From Blastocatellia bacterium (GTDB lineage Bacteria > Acidobacteriota > Blastocatellia > Pyrinomonadales > Pyrinomonadaceae), in contig JACDAK010000173.1 of assembly GCA_013695495.1 (NCBI GenBank), positions 1 through 19,292 on the forward strand: a stretch of 19,292 nt of DNA, in the 5' to 3' direction. A program made the translations under genes and the position numbers. This document shows positions 1 to 7,765 of the stretch, in pieces (the first letter of the stretch is position 1; the number at the start of each line of letters is the position of its first letter). Under the pieces are notes generated by a model. The model saw nothing but the letters and a program-made list of their open reading frames with translations, did no database searches and was not told where the DNA came from.

Positions 1-54
1 CGAACAAGCTTCAAAAAACGACCATGAAGCGGCGAGTGCCTTTTGCCTTCAGCT

Positions 55-63
55 TGCTATACT
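55..63 (+). promoter_or_regulatory. Candidate extended -10 promoter of the propeller operon
   Basis: TGCTATACT fits the extended -10 pattern TGnTATAAT with one mismatch. No good -35 hexamer is present at 16-18 bases upstream, which is common for extended -10 promoters. Transcription would begin near position 70, about 24 bases before the ATG at 94. Confidence 0.4.
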
Positions 64-67
64 GTTC

Positions 68-84
68 AGACCTAGATTAGGTCT
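68..84. promoter_or_regulatory. Perfect 7-bp inverted repeat over the predicted start of transcription
   Basis: AGACCTA, three bases (GAT), then TAGGTCT form a perfect dyad just downstream of the candidate -10 box and ending 9 bases before the start codon. The position suits a repressor operator or a small 5' hairpin. No U-tract follows, so it is not a terminator. It could be chance, and no known regulator is assigned. Confidence 0.35.
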
Positions 85-93
85 TCGTAATCA

Positions 94-2241
94 ATGAAAA
101 CAACATTCCTGCTTTTACTTTCGATCGGCGCATTTTCTGCGTCTGAATCCCTAGCCGCTCAACCGACCATCTGGACCGTGAATTCGCGGGCAGACGTCTT
201 GCGTGGCGATGCTCGAAACGTCTCGATCGGCCCGAACGGATCGATCACGATCGCACCCGAGCTTGTCCAGGTCTTTCGGACCGATCAGCCATTCGTATGG
301 TCGAGCGTTATCGATGCCTCCGGCAATACTTATCTCGGAACCGGAGGGAACGGTCGCATCTTTGTTGTCGCGCCGAACGGCAGTGGACGGCTGCTCACGG
401 ATCTCGATGAACTGAATGTTTCCGCTCTCGCACTTGGCCGTGGAGGTGAGCTTTTCGCGGCAACATCGCCCGATGGCAAAGTTTATCGCGTAAGTTCGTC
501 AGGCACTGCTGAGGTTTATTTCGATCCGCAGGAGAAATACATCTGGTCGCTGGCGGTCACAGGTGATGGCAGCCTTGCCGTCGGCACCGGCGAAACCGGA
601 AAGATCTTTCGCGTGCGATCCGCAAATCAGACGCCGGCGGCTGCACTACTTTTCGACACCAGTGAGTCGCATATCATCTCACTCGCAGTTGATAGTGATG
701 GCCGGCTTTATGCCGGAACAGATTCGAACGGCCTGATACTTAGATTCGACAGCGACGGACGGCCATTCGCGTTGCTCGATTCTCCGCTCAGAGAGATCCA
801 CAAGCTCGCCGTCGGTCCTGATGGGTCTGTGTATGCCCTCGCTCTCGCAACAGCGGTCGCATCAGCCGAGCCCGCACCCTCGCCCACGCCTGGAGGCCGG
901 ACGGTGACGGTCGATAGGCCCACTGCCCCCCAACCGGAGCAAACCACTCGAAGCCGTTACGATCTGACCAACGCTCGTGCCGCGGTTTATCGAATACTCC
1001 CGACAGGCGGCAGCGACCTGATCTGGTCCTCAACATCAGTCGTCGGTTTCTCGCTTTTGGCTGATCCGTCAGGCGGCGTGCTGCTCGGCACCTCAGACCG
1101 CGGACGCGTCTACCGGCTCGGAATGGATGGAAGTGAAACTTTGGCCGTGCAGTCTGAGTCTGGCCAGATATCCAGCCTCTTACGAAGCGGACAAAACGTC
1201 TTCGCCGCGTCGAGTAATCAGGGTAACCTCTACCGTTTCGCGAACTCGCCGGCTGCGGAAGGCAGTTACGAATCGCCGGTGCTCGACGCTCGGACCTCCG
1301 CACAATGGGGAAGGATCTGGTGGCGCTCTGCCGGCAATGTCGTGCTCGAGACCCGAAGCGGTAATACGGAAAATCCGAGCGAGTCCTGGAGCAGCTGGGT
1401 CCCCGTACGAGCCGGGGCGTCGAGCGGGCCTATCGCGAGCCCCCCGGCGAGGTTTCTCCAGTGGCGCGCAGTCTTGAAGAGTTCGTCCACGCCTGCAGTG
1501 CTCCACGAAGTAAGTGCTGCTTTTGTCGGGCGAAATATAGCCCCGGAAGTCGTCTCGATCACTGTGCTGCCGACGAACATCGGGCTCCTTGCGAATCCTC
1601 CGCAGCAGATCGACCCGAACATTGAACTCGCCGGCCTTGACTCGATACTCTTCGGCATTCCTAACCAAGCACCCCCGCCAAGACGCGTCTATCAGCGTGG
1701 TGCCATCGCATTTCAATGGACCGCGGAAGACCGTGGCGGCGACACACTTGTTTACGACCTATACATTGCCGAAACAGGCGAGTCGGAATTTCGCCTTCTG
1801 CGTTCGGACCTCAATGAGAATTTCTTTACACTTGACGGGCTATCGTTTGCCGACGGCCGTTACGTGATCAAGGTCGTCGCGAAAGATTCTCCCTCAAATC
1901 CGGCAGGACAATTCCTCACCGGAGAGCGTGTTAGTGAACCGTTCAGCATCGACAACACCCAACCGACCGTGGCTGTTGTCGGCCAACCGCAAGTTATAGG
2001 CGACAGGGCACGTGTCGTGTTTAGTGCGTCTGACCGCTCGAGCTATTTAGTGAGAGCTGAATACAGCGTCAATGGCGGCGAATGGCAGGCGGTGGCGGCG
2101 GACGACGGCATTTCAGATGGGCCGAACGAACGCTATACCGTCGACGTGTCGCTCCCAGGTATAGGCTCTCATTCCATTACCCTGCGGGTGTTCGATTCCG
2201 CAGGCAACATCGGCAATGCGCGCGCAGTGGTGCGCCGCTAA
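94..2241 (+). CDS. Secreted beta-propeller protein with C-terminal Ig-like domains
   Basis: Residues 1-22 form a signal peptide (Lys-Thr-Thr, a Leu-rich core, then SLA before AQ), so the protein is exported. From about 65 to 385 at least six short repeats of the type G-x-L-x-x-GT-x-x-x-G-x-I/V-Y-R occur (near 77, 118, 158, 203, 327 and 368), typical of WD40/NHL-like beta-propeller blades. A Pro/Thr-rich insert lies at about 255-290 between blades. After 390 come an F5/8-like stretch (SPVLDA...WGRIWW) and two Ig/fibronectin-like modules near 545-640 and 645-715, the last containing YSVNGGEW and RVFDSAGN. No catalytic motif is visible. It is probably a periplasmic or surface binding protein. 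A stop-to-start gap of 12 bases links it to the next gene. The architecture is clear; the function is unknown. Confidence 0.85.
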   Translation: MKTTFLLLLSIGAFSASESLAAQPTIWTVNSRADVLRGDARNVSIGPNGSITIAPELVQVFRTDQPFVWSSVIDASGNTYLGTGGNGRIFVVAPNGSGRLLTDLDELNVSALALGRGGELFAATSPDGKVYRVSSSGTAEVYFDPQEKYIWSLAVTGDGSLAVGTGETGKIFRVRSANQTPAAALLFDTSESHIISLAVDSDGRLYAGTDSNGLILRFDSDGRPFALLDSPLREIHKLAVGPDGSVYALALATAVASAEPAPSPTPGGRTVTVDRPTAPQPEQTTRSRYDLTNARAAVYRILPTGGSDLIWSSTSVVGFSLLADPSGGVLLGTSDRGRVYRLGMDGSETLAVQSESGQISSLLRSGQNVFAASSNQGNLYRFANSPAAEGSYESPVLDARTSAQWGRIWWRSAGNVVLETRSGNTENPSESWSSWVPVRAGASSGPIASPPARFLQWRAVLKSSSTPAVLHEVSAAFVGRNIAPEVVSITVLPTNIGLLANPPQQIDPNIELAGLDSILFGIPNQAPPPRRVYQRGAIAFQWTAEDRGGDTLVYDLYIAETGESEFRLLRSDLNENFFTLDGLSFADGRYVIKVVAKDSPSNPAGQFLTGERVSEPFSIDNTQPTVAVVGQPQVIGDRARVVFSASDRSSYLVRAEYSVNGGEWQAVAADDGISDGPNERYTVDVSLPGIGSHSITLRVFDSAGNIGNARAVVRR

Positions 2242-2253
2242 GAGGAGCTAATC

Positions 2254-2490
2254 ATGAAGGAATATAAAGAAGGCGACGCGGTAGCGTGCGGCATGTGCCG
2301 GCGTGATACGACAGTAACGATCGTGACCGAACGCGAAGGCGGTACCGCATACGACCTAAAATGCTGGCATCGTAATGCGATCTGCCCAACGTGCGGCGAT
2401 TTGGCTAGAGACAAAAGCGACGTCGTGCAAAAGATAGAACCGCACTGTGATAAGTGCGACGGGCCGTTTTACGATGACGAAGATGAGTAG
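2254..2490 (+). CDS. Small zinc-ribbon protein, 78 aa
   Basis: Three CxxC pairs (C12/C15, C44/C47, C65/C68) plus C37 and H39 point to two zinc-binding knuckles in a cytoplasmic protein without a membrane segment. The C-terminus is acidic (DDEDE). It starts 12 bases after the propeller gene, with a good ribosome binding site (AGGAG) at 2244-2248, so the two are probably cotranscribed. The family is not recognised. A role as a small metal-binding or protein-interaction factor is only a guess. Its stop codon directly abuts the stop codon of the convergent gene. Confidence 0.75.
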   Translation: MKEYKEGDAVACGMCRRDTTVTIVTEREGGTAYDLKCWHRNAICPTCGDLARDKSDVVQKIEPHCDKCDGPFYDDEDE

Positions 2491-3057
2491 CTACCTCTTC
2501 GGCAACGCCATCGTCTCTTCTTCATTCTGAAGCTCGAGAAGTCGAGTGGTGCTGTCCGTAACGCTTGACGGAACCAGATCGCCTGTCTGGTACCGTGTTT
2601 CGGGCTGAATGTAATCCGGTGCAGAATTTGGCAGGCTGGCGTGATCCGTCGGCTGAAATGAGTTGAGCGTGGCCGTTCGGCCTACCGGGGTCCGCACCTG
2701 CTCCATCTTCCGGGACTTCATCACGTCAGAGATTCCCCTCGCTAAGAACGTGAATGCCGGAAAGAGCAACGCCCACCACCACGCCCTCCCGCCTGCTACG
2801 TTCGTCATAAACAAAACTAGCGAGACGACCATGAATCCCGCTCCCGAGATCACGCTCTTGATACCGTCGCCATAAACCTCATGCGGCATTGAACGCCCTT
2901 TATCCTGAGGTCGATCAGACGACCTCCCGCAGTCGAGATCAAACAAACCGGGCGAGTTTCCGGTCATCGCCAACTGAACGTTTGCAATATCTACACCGCA
3001 GCTTCGACAAAATTTTCCGTCTTCCGGATTCTGGGTTCCACACTTTGGACAAAACAT
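2491..3057 (-). CDS. Zinc-ribbon membrane protein, 188 aa
   Basis: The protein begins with a zinc ribbon C3-x2-C6-x10-C17-x2-C20, of the FCPKCG...FCRSCG type found in many bacterial membrane proteins. Two hydrophobic segments follow at about 68-88 and 91-108, joined by a very short turn, so both termini are probably cytoplasmic. The C-terminal 75 residues look disordered. It is the last gene of the unit with rlmB, starting 3 bases after the rlmB stop. A near-consensus Shine-Dalgarno (AAGGTGG, minus strand, about 3066-3072) lies inside the end of rlmB, indicating cotranscription. No enzymatic motif is present; function unknown. Confidence 0.75.
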   Translation of the reverse strand: MFCPKCGTQNPEDGKFCRSCGVDIANVQLAMTGNSPGLFDLDCGRSSDRPQDKGRSMPHEVYGDGIKSVISGAGFMVVSLVLFMTNVAGGRAWWWALLFPAFTFLARGISDVMKSRKMEQVRTPVGRTATLNSFQPTDHASLPNSAPDYIQPETRYQTGDLVPSSVTDSTTRLLELQNEEETMALPKR

Positions 3058-3060
3058 AAT

Positions 3061-3912
3061 TCAGGCCACCTTGTTGGTTGTTTTCCGGCGCTGGCGTTGA
3101 GCTTCAAATAAGATTACGCCTGCAGCGACCGAAACGTTCAGGCTTTCTATTGTTCCATACATCGGAATTTTGACCAATGCGTCGCAGTTTTCCGCCACCA
3201 GACGGTGCAATCCGCGACCTTCGCCCCCGAGAACTAGCGCCGTCGGCTGAGTCCAGTCCCATTCTGTGTAGTCCATGGCCCCTTCTACAGCGGTTCCAAC
3301 CACCCACACATTACGCGCTTTCAGTTCCTCGATCAGCCGGTTCACGTTAGCCACCTTCGCAATTTTGACATGCTCTGTCGCTCCTACCGAAGACTTTACG
3401 ACCGTTTGAGTGATCCCGACCGCTCTCCGCGAAGGAATGAAAATACTACTCACCCCGGCACATTCAGCAGTTCGGACTATCGCACCGAAATTCCTCGGAT
3501 CCTCGACGCCATCCAACACCAACGTGAGCGCTTGTGAATCTAGTCCTTCGAACAACTCATCAGCAGGCGAATAGTCGGCAGCGGCAGCGGCAGCTGCTAC
3601 ACCCTGATGATTGGCACCGGGTTCGACCATCTTGTCGATCGCCTCGCGGGACGAACGCTTTATGATCAAACCATGGGTCCGGGCAAGTTCGATGATCTCG
3701 CCGAAGCGGCCCTCGCGAACGCCTTCCGCTATCGTGATCGATTCCACTCGCTGCGGATTCGCGCGCAACAATTCCGTCACCGGCAAAACACCATAAATGC
3801 AGTTACCGGGTAGGCGTTCACCCTGCCGGCGCAAGCTTTCGCTTTCAACACGCCTGCCCTGATGACGCTCGCGGTTAGATCTGTCGCGGGGATTTCTAGA
3901 CCTCTCTCTCAT
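3061..3912 (-). CDS. rlmB: 23S rRNA 2'-O-ribose methyltransferase RlmB (SpoU family)
   Basis: This SPOUT-class enzyme methylates the 2'-OH of G2251 (E. coli numbering) in 23S rRNA using S-adenosylmethionine. From the ATG at 3912 the protein has 283 residues. An N-terminal substrate-binding domain starts at IYGVLPVTELL (about 39). The SpoU motifs follow: motif 1 DPRNFGAIVRTAE (138-150), motif 2 LGGEGRGL (228-235) and motif 3 IPMYGTIESLNVSVA (249-263), all intact including the N and E expected for cofactor and RNA binding. Residues 1-36 form an unusual Arg-rich extension before the normal family start. The open frame runs up to 4053, but that extra part lies inside the upstream gene and looks non-native. 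With the 3912 start it overlaps the upstream gene by 17 bases, suggesting translational coupling; no clear ribosome binding site is visible. A TTG start near the LRRQGE segment is an alternative. Confidence 0.92.
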   Translation of the reverse strand: MRERSRNPRDRSNRERHQGRRVESESLRRQGERLPGNCIYGVLPVTELLRANPQRVESITIAEGVREGRFGEIIELARTHGLIIKRSSREAIDKMVEPGANHQGVAAAAAAADYSPADELFEGLDSQALTLVLDGVEDPRNFGAIVRTAECAGVSSIFIPSRRAVGITQTVVKSSVGATEHVKIAKVANVNRLIEELKARNVWVVGTAVEGAMDYTEWDWTQPTALVLGGEGRGLHRLVAENCDALVKIPMYGTIESLNVSVAAGVILFEAQRQRRKTTNKVA

Positions 3913-4912
3913 AAAGCGCGTACTGCAGCCGCGAAAAGCGGTCGAACTGAGTTCTGTTAGATGAACGTTGCGCGTGTGCAAGCTCTTTGCGGCCCAGACG
4001 GCCAATCCGCTGGAATCCCAGTGATTCGCGCCGGTCCTCAATAGGCCACACAATGTTCAGCAGCGGCCGAACAGTTCCATATAAAGCATTCGTATCAGCA
4101 TTCGGGAACTCTTCCCCGAGCTTCACGAAAAGCCGTTCCATATTCTGGCCGGCCAGCATGCTCTTGTCACCACCCAAACACGAGAAATCGAATCCATGAC
4201 TGCGAATTCGATAACCAACCGGACCTTTGCGCGCGTAGACGTCTATCAGCCCCTCATCAGACTGCGAAAACTTTTCGTCGAGAACTTCGATCGAACCCTT
4301 TTTTCGTTTCTCGATGGTTTCTGAAGATCGCTCCACGATCATCCCGGTGACGACTAGCGTGATCTCGGACGTGGGCACCGAAACCGGCGCTGCATCATTG
4401 AAGGGCAAAAAAAGAACTGAGTCACTCCTGAATTCCAATCCGCGCAGCCGAATGTTTGGGGTCTCCATCCGCAGATGCTCATCGGCAACGATCACGCCTT
4501 CCACACCAACCTTATTTAGATTCTCTAAGATTCGCATTGCAGACGCTTCAGTATCGACCCGCGCTGCGGGCAGGCGCCCGTTCGCGAGCAATTCCGTCAC
4601 TTCTGCCTCGAGCCCTAGCAGATTTGTCGCTGTCGGCAGCGACCCGCTATCAGGCGCATGAGTGATCGCTACGTTGTAGCCTATCTCCCACTCCTCAAGC
4701 GGGCCGTGTGCTTCATGTTTCGCAGCGTCGCGATTTGCCTCCGCTGCCAATTCAGACCCGCAGTAGAGACAGGCTCCCCGTTGAGGAGAATTGAGCTTAG
4801 AGCACTTCGTACATGCGATCAGATCGGCATGAGAAAAACCGATTTCCTCGGTTCTCACAGGGAAGTCTCCGACCATCTCCCGCCCGGTTTCAGTTTTTCC
4901 GTCGTTTTCCAT
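3896..4912 (-). CDS. Zinc-ribbon hypothetical protein upstream of rlmB, 338 aa
   Basis: A zinc ribbon lies near the N-terminus (C34-x2-C37-x10-C48-x2-C51), followed by about 280 mostly soluble residues with alternating strands and helices. No transmembrane segment or signal peptide is seen. I do not recognise the family or any catalytic motif. A segment around 95-135 (LGLEAEVTELLANGRLPA...ILENLNKVGVEGVIV) resembles small alpha/beta regulatory modules. The C-terminus is basic. It is the first gene of a unit with rlmB and a zinc-ribbon membrane protein, and its 3' end overlaps rlmB. There is no good Shine-Dalgarno before 4912, so a start at Met14 is possible. A role in RNA or translation is suggested only by its neighbour. 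Confidence 0.75.
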   Translation of the reverse strand: MENDGKTETGREMVGDFPVRTEEIGFSHADLIACTKCSKLNSPQRGACLYCGSELAAEANRDAAKHEAHGPLEEWEIGYNVAITHAPDSGSLPTATNLLGLEAEVTELLANGRLPAARVDTEASAMRILENLNKVGVEGVIVADEHLRMETPNIRLRGLEFRSDSVLFLPFNDAAPVSVPTSEITLVVTGMIVERSSETIEKRKKGSIEVLDEKFSQSDEGLIDVYARKGPVGYRIRSHGFDFSCLGGDKSMLAGQNMERLFVKLGEEFPNADTNALYGTVRPLLNIVWPIEDRRESLGFQRIGRLGRKELAHAQRSSNRTQFDRFSRLQYALYEREV

Positions 4913-4933
4913 CAGATCGCCATTCTTTGAGGG

Positions 4934-4942
4934 ATTTTATCA
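4934..4942 (-). promoter_or_regulatory. Candidate extended -10 promoter for the rlmB unit
   Basis: On the minus strand TGATAAAAT matches the extended -10 pattern TGnTATAAT with one mismatch. Transcription would start near 4927, giving a leader of roughly 15 bases to the ATG at 4912. No strong -35 is seen. Confidence 0.35.
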
Positions 4943-5175
4943 CCGAATGCCCGAAAATGCTTGACCATAGACCTGTATCGTAGCAAACTGGAGAAAGGTA
5001 TATTTGTATAGCAACCGCCGATCAAAGAAACGAGATAAGTTTATATTTGCAGCATTTTTTGAAGTAGATCTTTCGAATTTAAGTAAGAATATTAAATAAC
5101 GCTAGCTTCCTTTGTAGGTTTAGACATTCGTTTCCGCATCGGTTTTGCTTCAGATCTGCCTCAGAATTTTAAATT

Positions 5176-5181
5176 AGGGGG
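5176..5181 (+). promoter_or_regulatory. Ribosome binding site of the NYN gene
   Basis: AGGGGG, six bases before the ATG at 5188, is a clear purine-rich site and supports that start over any later one. Confidence 0.6.
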
Positions 5182-5187
5182 CACCTC

Positions 5188-5901
5188 ATGCAGTTTGATA
5201 CCGCTACGAGTTCGTCGTGGAAATTCGGGCACCGTGGTCGAGTAGCAGTTTTTATTGACGGCAATAATCTGTTTCACGCCGCGCGCTTCCACGCCATCGA
5301 CATAGATTACAACAAACTCCTTCAGGTACTGTTGGGCGACGGACGGTTGTTGAGGGCGTTTTTCTACACGGGCGTCGATGCCGGTGCAGAACGCCAGCAG
5401 GGCTTTCTGCTCTGGATGCGCCGGAACGGGTTTCGCGTTGTGCAAAAGGAGCTTAAGACCTTTTACGACGGGACGCGCAAAGCTAATCTCGATGTCGAGA
5501 TCGCCGTGGACATGCTCAGCCTTGCTGGGCGGTACGACACCGCGATACTCGTTTCAGGAGACGAGGATTTCGTTTACGCCGTCAACGCGGTTGCGTATAA
5601 GGGTTGTCGCGTAGAGGTGGCGGGCTTTCGCTCAAATACAGCTCCACGGTTAATCGACGTAGCAGATTTCTTCATCGACCTCGGCGAGATCGCCGAAACG
5701 ATCAGGAAAGACGGCACGCAGACCGATGAATACGACGTTCCCTCTTTCATCGGCTCCCAGGAAATTCCGATGCCGGACATGATCAGATCAAACCCGCGGG
5801 CATCGAACCCGCAGCCACCGAACGGAGAGCGAACCGATCAATTTGATTCAGGCAGGTCAGAACGTCCCGAACGTCTGACACGTTGCAGCGACGAAAGATG
5901 A
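5188..5901 (+). CDS. NYN-domain (LabA/DUF88-type) ribonuclease-like protein
   Basis: The first 175 residues form a PIN-like NYN domain. The acidic metal-binding residues sit where the family has them: D24 in VFIDGNNL, D102/E104/D108 in KANLDVEIAVDML, and D125/D127 in the signature SGDEDF. NYN proteins are metal-dependent RNases or structural relatives, and intact acids suggest an active enzyme, though the substrate is unknown. The last 60 residues are polar and rich in Pro, Arg and Ser, so probably disordered. The stop overlaps the next start as ATGA (5898-5901), so the DUF2203 partner is likely translationally coupled. No signal peptide is present; cytoplasmic. Confidence 0.88.
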   Translation: MQFDTATSSSWKFGHRGRVAVFIDGNNLFHAARFHAIDIDYNKLLQVLLGDGRLLRAFFYTGVDAGAERQQGFLLWMRRNGFRVVQKELKTFYDGTRKANLDVEIAVDMLSLAGRYDTAILVSGDEDFVYAVNAVAYKGCRVEVAGFRSNTAPRLIDVADFFIDLGEIAETIRKDGTQTDEYDVPSFIGSQEIPMPDMIRSNPRASNPQPPNGERTDQFDSGRSERPERLTRCSDER

Positions 5902-6272
5902 AGCTGTTTACCGTCGAAGAAGCAAACGACCTGCTGCCGAGGATGCGATTAAAACTCGGCATGATAAAAGAACTTTATACGACGATCGACGGCTATCGGG
6001 AATCCGCCAAAGCGGCCGCGGCCGCGTCAGAGTTCGGCGGGGGAATGGTAGGTGGCGGTGAATACGTCGATAGCTTATACAACGTAGGCAAACTCACAAC
6101 TGAGATAATTCGAGCAGGGGTTCAGCTTAAGGATCATCAAACCGGCCTGATCGACTTCCCTTCGATGAGGGGCGGACGCGTTGTGCTGCTTTGCTGGAAG
6201 TTGGGCGAGGGCGATAGCATCGAGTGGTGGCACGAGTCTGAAGCGGGCTTTGCCGGGCGCCAGCCGCTCTAG
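5898..6272 (+). CDS. DUF2203 family protein
   Basis: From ATG 5898 the protein is 124 residues long, the usual length for DUF2203. It begins with KLFTVEEANDLLPRM, continues as a long helical segment with a Gly-rich break (about 46-55), and ends with the family hallmark CWKLGE, WWHE and GFAGRQPL. A TTG start at 5883 would add five residues, but the ATG is preferred because it overlaps the NYN stop by four bases (ATGA), a common coupling arrangement. The function of DUF2203 is not known. Pairing with a putative RNase is the only hint. Confidence 0.85.
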   Translation: MKLFTVEEANDLLPRMRLKLGMIKELYTTIDGYRESAKAAAAASEFGGGMVGGGEYVDSLYNVGKLTTEIIRAGVQLKDHQTGLIDFPSMRGGRVVLLCWKLGEGDSIEWWHESEAGFAGRQPL

Positions 6273-6318
6273 CTTTTTAGGCAAAGTAGAAAAGTTCAAT
6301 CTGCTGTGCGCTTTACTA

Positions 6319-6348
6319 TTGACGACTTAAAGTAGTTTCTGATACTAT
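6319..6348 (+). promoter_or_regulatory. Sigma-70 type promoter of the RDD gene
   Basis: TTGACG (6319-6324) is followed after 16 bases by GATACT (6341-6346), or after 18 bases by an extended TGATACTAT whose -10 is 6343-6348. Either reading gives a start near 6354 and a leader of about 60 bases. This makes the gene at 6413 an independent unit. Confidence 0.5.
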
Positions 6349-6412
6349 CGCCGTAGATTCGATTCCTTTCGCGCTCATTTTCTCAACCTAAGCCCTCAGA
6401 TAAAAACGGCCT

Positions 6413-7747
6413 ATGAAGTGTCAGGTTTGTACACGCGAACTCGCACCCACTCTTTCAATTTGTCCGACATGCGGAGCGATGATGAACGACACCGTCCGCG
6501 AAGAGCTCGAAACCAAGATGGGCAAGACATCCGGCCCCCTGAGTTTGCCGCCGCGGCAGTCCGCGGTCAGTCGGGAGCCCCGGGCCCCGATGGCACCACC
6601 GGCTCTCGTGGCGCAGGTCCGAGAGCTCACACCGCCGGGCAGGATTCGGCCGTCCACCACCCAGCTGCCGGTGAATAAAACCAGTCCTACACTAGTAGAA
6701 TTCCAAGCGAAAAACGCGACGATCCCGGATTGGCGGGTTCAGCTTCAGAATTCCGTCCGCCAGCGAACGCAGAATTCGGGTGCTCAAACGCTGACGGCAG
6801 ACGGGCTAGTATTAGCAAAACACCACGTTGCGGAACCTGCGGCAGCAGCAACTGTGGCGGCTCCATCAGCAGAGGCGATGGCCAACGAGAAAGTCGCTAA
6901 TGCGATGAAACGGATCGAAAATTCGCGACGCGCCTTTTCCACTGAACCGCGAGCCAAGTCACCCATTACACATTCGACAATCGCGAGTAAGAACTTCCCG
7001 TTTAACGTAGTCTCACGAAGCGATGAGTTAAAGGCTCCGCCCGCACCGGAAGTATCGGCACTGCCCAAACCTATCCTGGTGTCACCTAGGCGCCCTGATA
7101 AAAAGACCTACGACACCAACAAGCTTCCTCCTCTGCAGCGCGAAACCTCGCCGGAGTTGCCGCAGATCACGGAAACCCCTGATATCCCCTTGCCGGTCGT
7201 AGAGGTCATTCCGGAAACACCGGTCGCGGCAGTAAAGAAGCCAATCTCGCTGGGTGTACTGGACGATTCGACCGTCGCACAGTTCGCCCCGGACATTGAT
7301 CTTGTAACAAGATCAACCCCTGAGCTAAGCGAAGATGATGACCTCGCACCGTTCGCGACGCGTTTCGGTGCTGGATCATTCGATTGCGTATTGGGCGGGC
7401 TTGCCACGGCGATCATTCTCTCGCCATTTATGTCGGGCGGCGGGGCGTGGTTCTCGATACCGGGCATTTTCGCACTCGGTTCCGCATTTTCAATTTTTAT
7501 GTTCCTCTACCTCACCGCATCGGTTGGTTGGTGGGGAAAATCTTTCGGAATGCGGCTGTTTTCGATCGAGCTGATCGATGCCGATGAAAATGCCTATCCG
7601 ACAGTCCACCAGGCGGCAGTTAATTCCGCGGTCTACCTGCTTTCGCTCGCACTCGGCGGCATCGGCTTCCTGACGATATTTTTTACCGACGAACGTCGTG
7701 CCGCCCATGATCTGATCTCCGGCACTGTGATCGTTCGAGACAACTAA
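6413..7747 (+). CDS. Zinc ribbon - disordered linker - RDD membrane protein
   Basis: The protein has three parts. Residues 1-22 hold a zinc ribbon (C3, C6, C17, C20). About 280 residues then follow, rich in Pro, Ala, Thr, Ser and Glu and probably disordered. The C-terminal 135 residues form an RDD domain: an opening RFGAGSFDCVLG, hydrophobic segments, GKSFGMRLFSIELID, and a closing DERRAAHDLISGTVIV. RDD proteins are small integral membrane proteins of mostly unknown role, some linked to Na+/H+ antiport; the signature Arg and Asp residues are visible. The zinc ribbon would face the cytoplasm on a long tether. The gene has its own promoter and a strong terminator. Confidence 0.85.
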   Translation: MKCQVCTRELAPTLSICPTCGAMMNDTVREELETKMGKTSGPLSLPPRQSAVSREPRAPMAPPALVAQVRELTPPGRIRPSTTQLPVNKTSPTLVEFQAKNATIPDWRVQLQNSVRQRTQNSGAQTLTADGLVLAKHHVAEPAAAATVAAPSAEAMANEKVANAMKRIENSRRAFSTEPRAKSPITHSTIASKNFPFNVVSRSDELKAPPAPEVSALPKPILVSPRRPDKKTYDTNKLPPLQRETSPELPQITETPDIPLPVVEVIPETPVAAVKKPISLGVLDDSTVAQFAPDIDLVTRSTPELSEDDDLAPFATRFGAGSFDCVLGGLATAIILSPFMSGGGAWFSIPGIFALGSAFSIFMFLYLTASVGWWGKSFGMRLFSIELIDADENAYPTVHQAAVNSAVYLLSLALGGIGFLTIFFTDERRAAHDLISGTVIVRDN

Positions 7748-7765
7748 CTGTCACCATCTTCTCTG

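Larger units (their letters stand above)
4913..5187. other. AT-rich divergent intergenic region
   Basis: This 275-base gap separates two divergent units and is clearly richer in A+T than the coding sequence, especially 5000-5110 and 5160-5176. It should hold the promoters of both units. I could not settle on a plus-strand promoter. TTGACC at 4961 lacks a convincing -10 partner. Short palindromes (AGATCT near 5066, CAGATCTG at 5151) may be chance. No tRNA, small ORF or terminator is evident. Confidence 0.5.

Noticed and set aside
788..1716. Two long minus-strand open frames (about 171 and 178 codons)
   Set aside because: They are antisense to the beta-propeller gene, have Arg-rich low-quality composition typical of shadow frames, and lack ribosome binding sites.
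3913..4053. N-terminal extension of the RlmB reading frame to 330 residues
   Set aside because: The extra 47 residues lie in another frame of the upstream zinc-ribbon gene and resemble no part of RlmB; ATG 3912 is the likelier start.
4961..4989. Plus-strand promoter TTGACC for the NYN gene
   Set aside because: No reasonable -10 hexamer occurs 16-18 bases downstream.
5883..5897. TTG start five codons upstream for the DUF2203 gene
   Set aside because: ATG 5898 gives the normal family N-terminus and the typical ATGA overlap.
6242..6285. Terminator at the end of the DUF2203 gene
   Set aside because: A weak AGCGG/CCGCT stem with a large irregular loop precedes TTTTT, but the stem is only five pairs and lies in coding sequence; not convincing.
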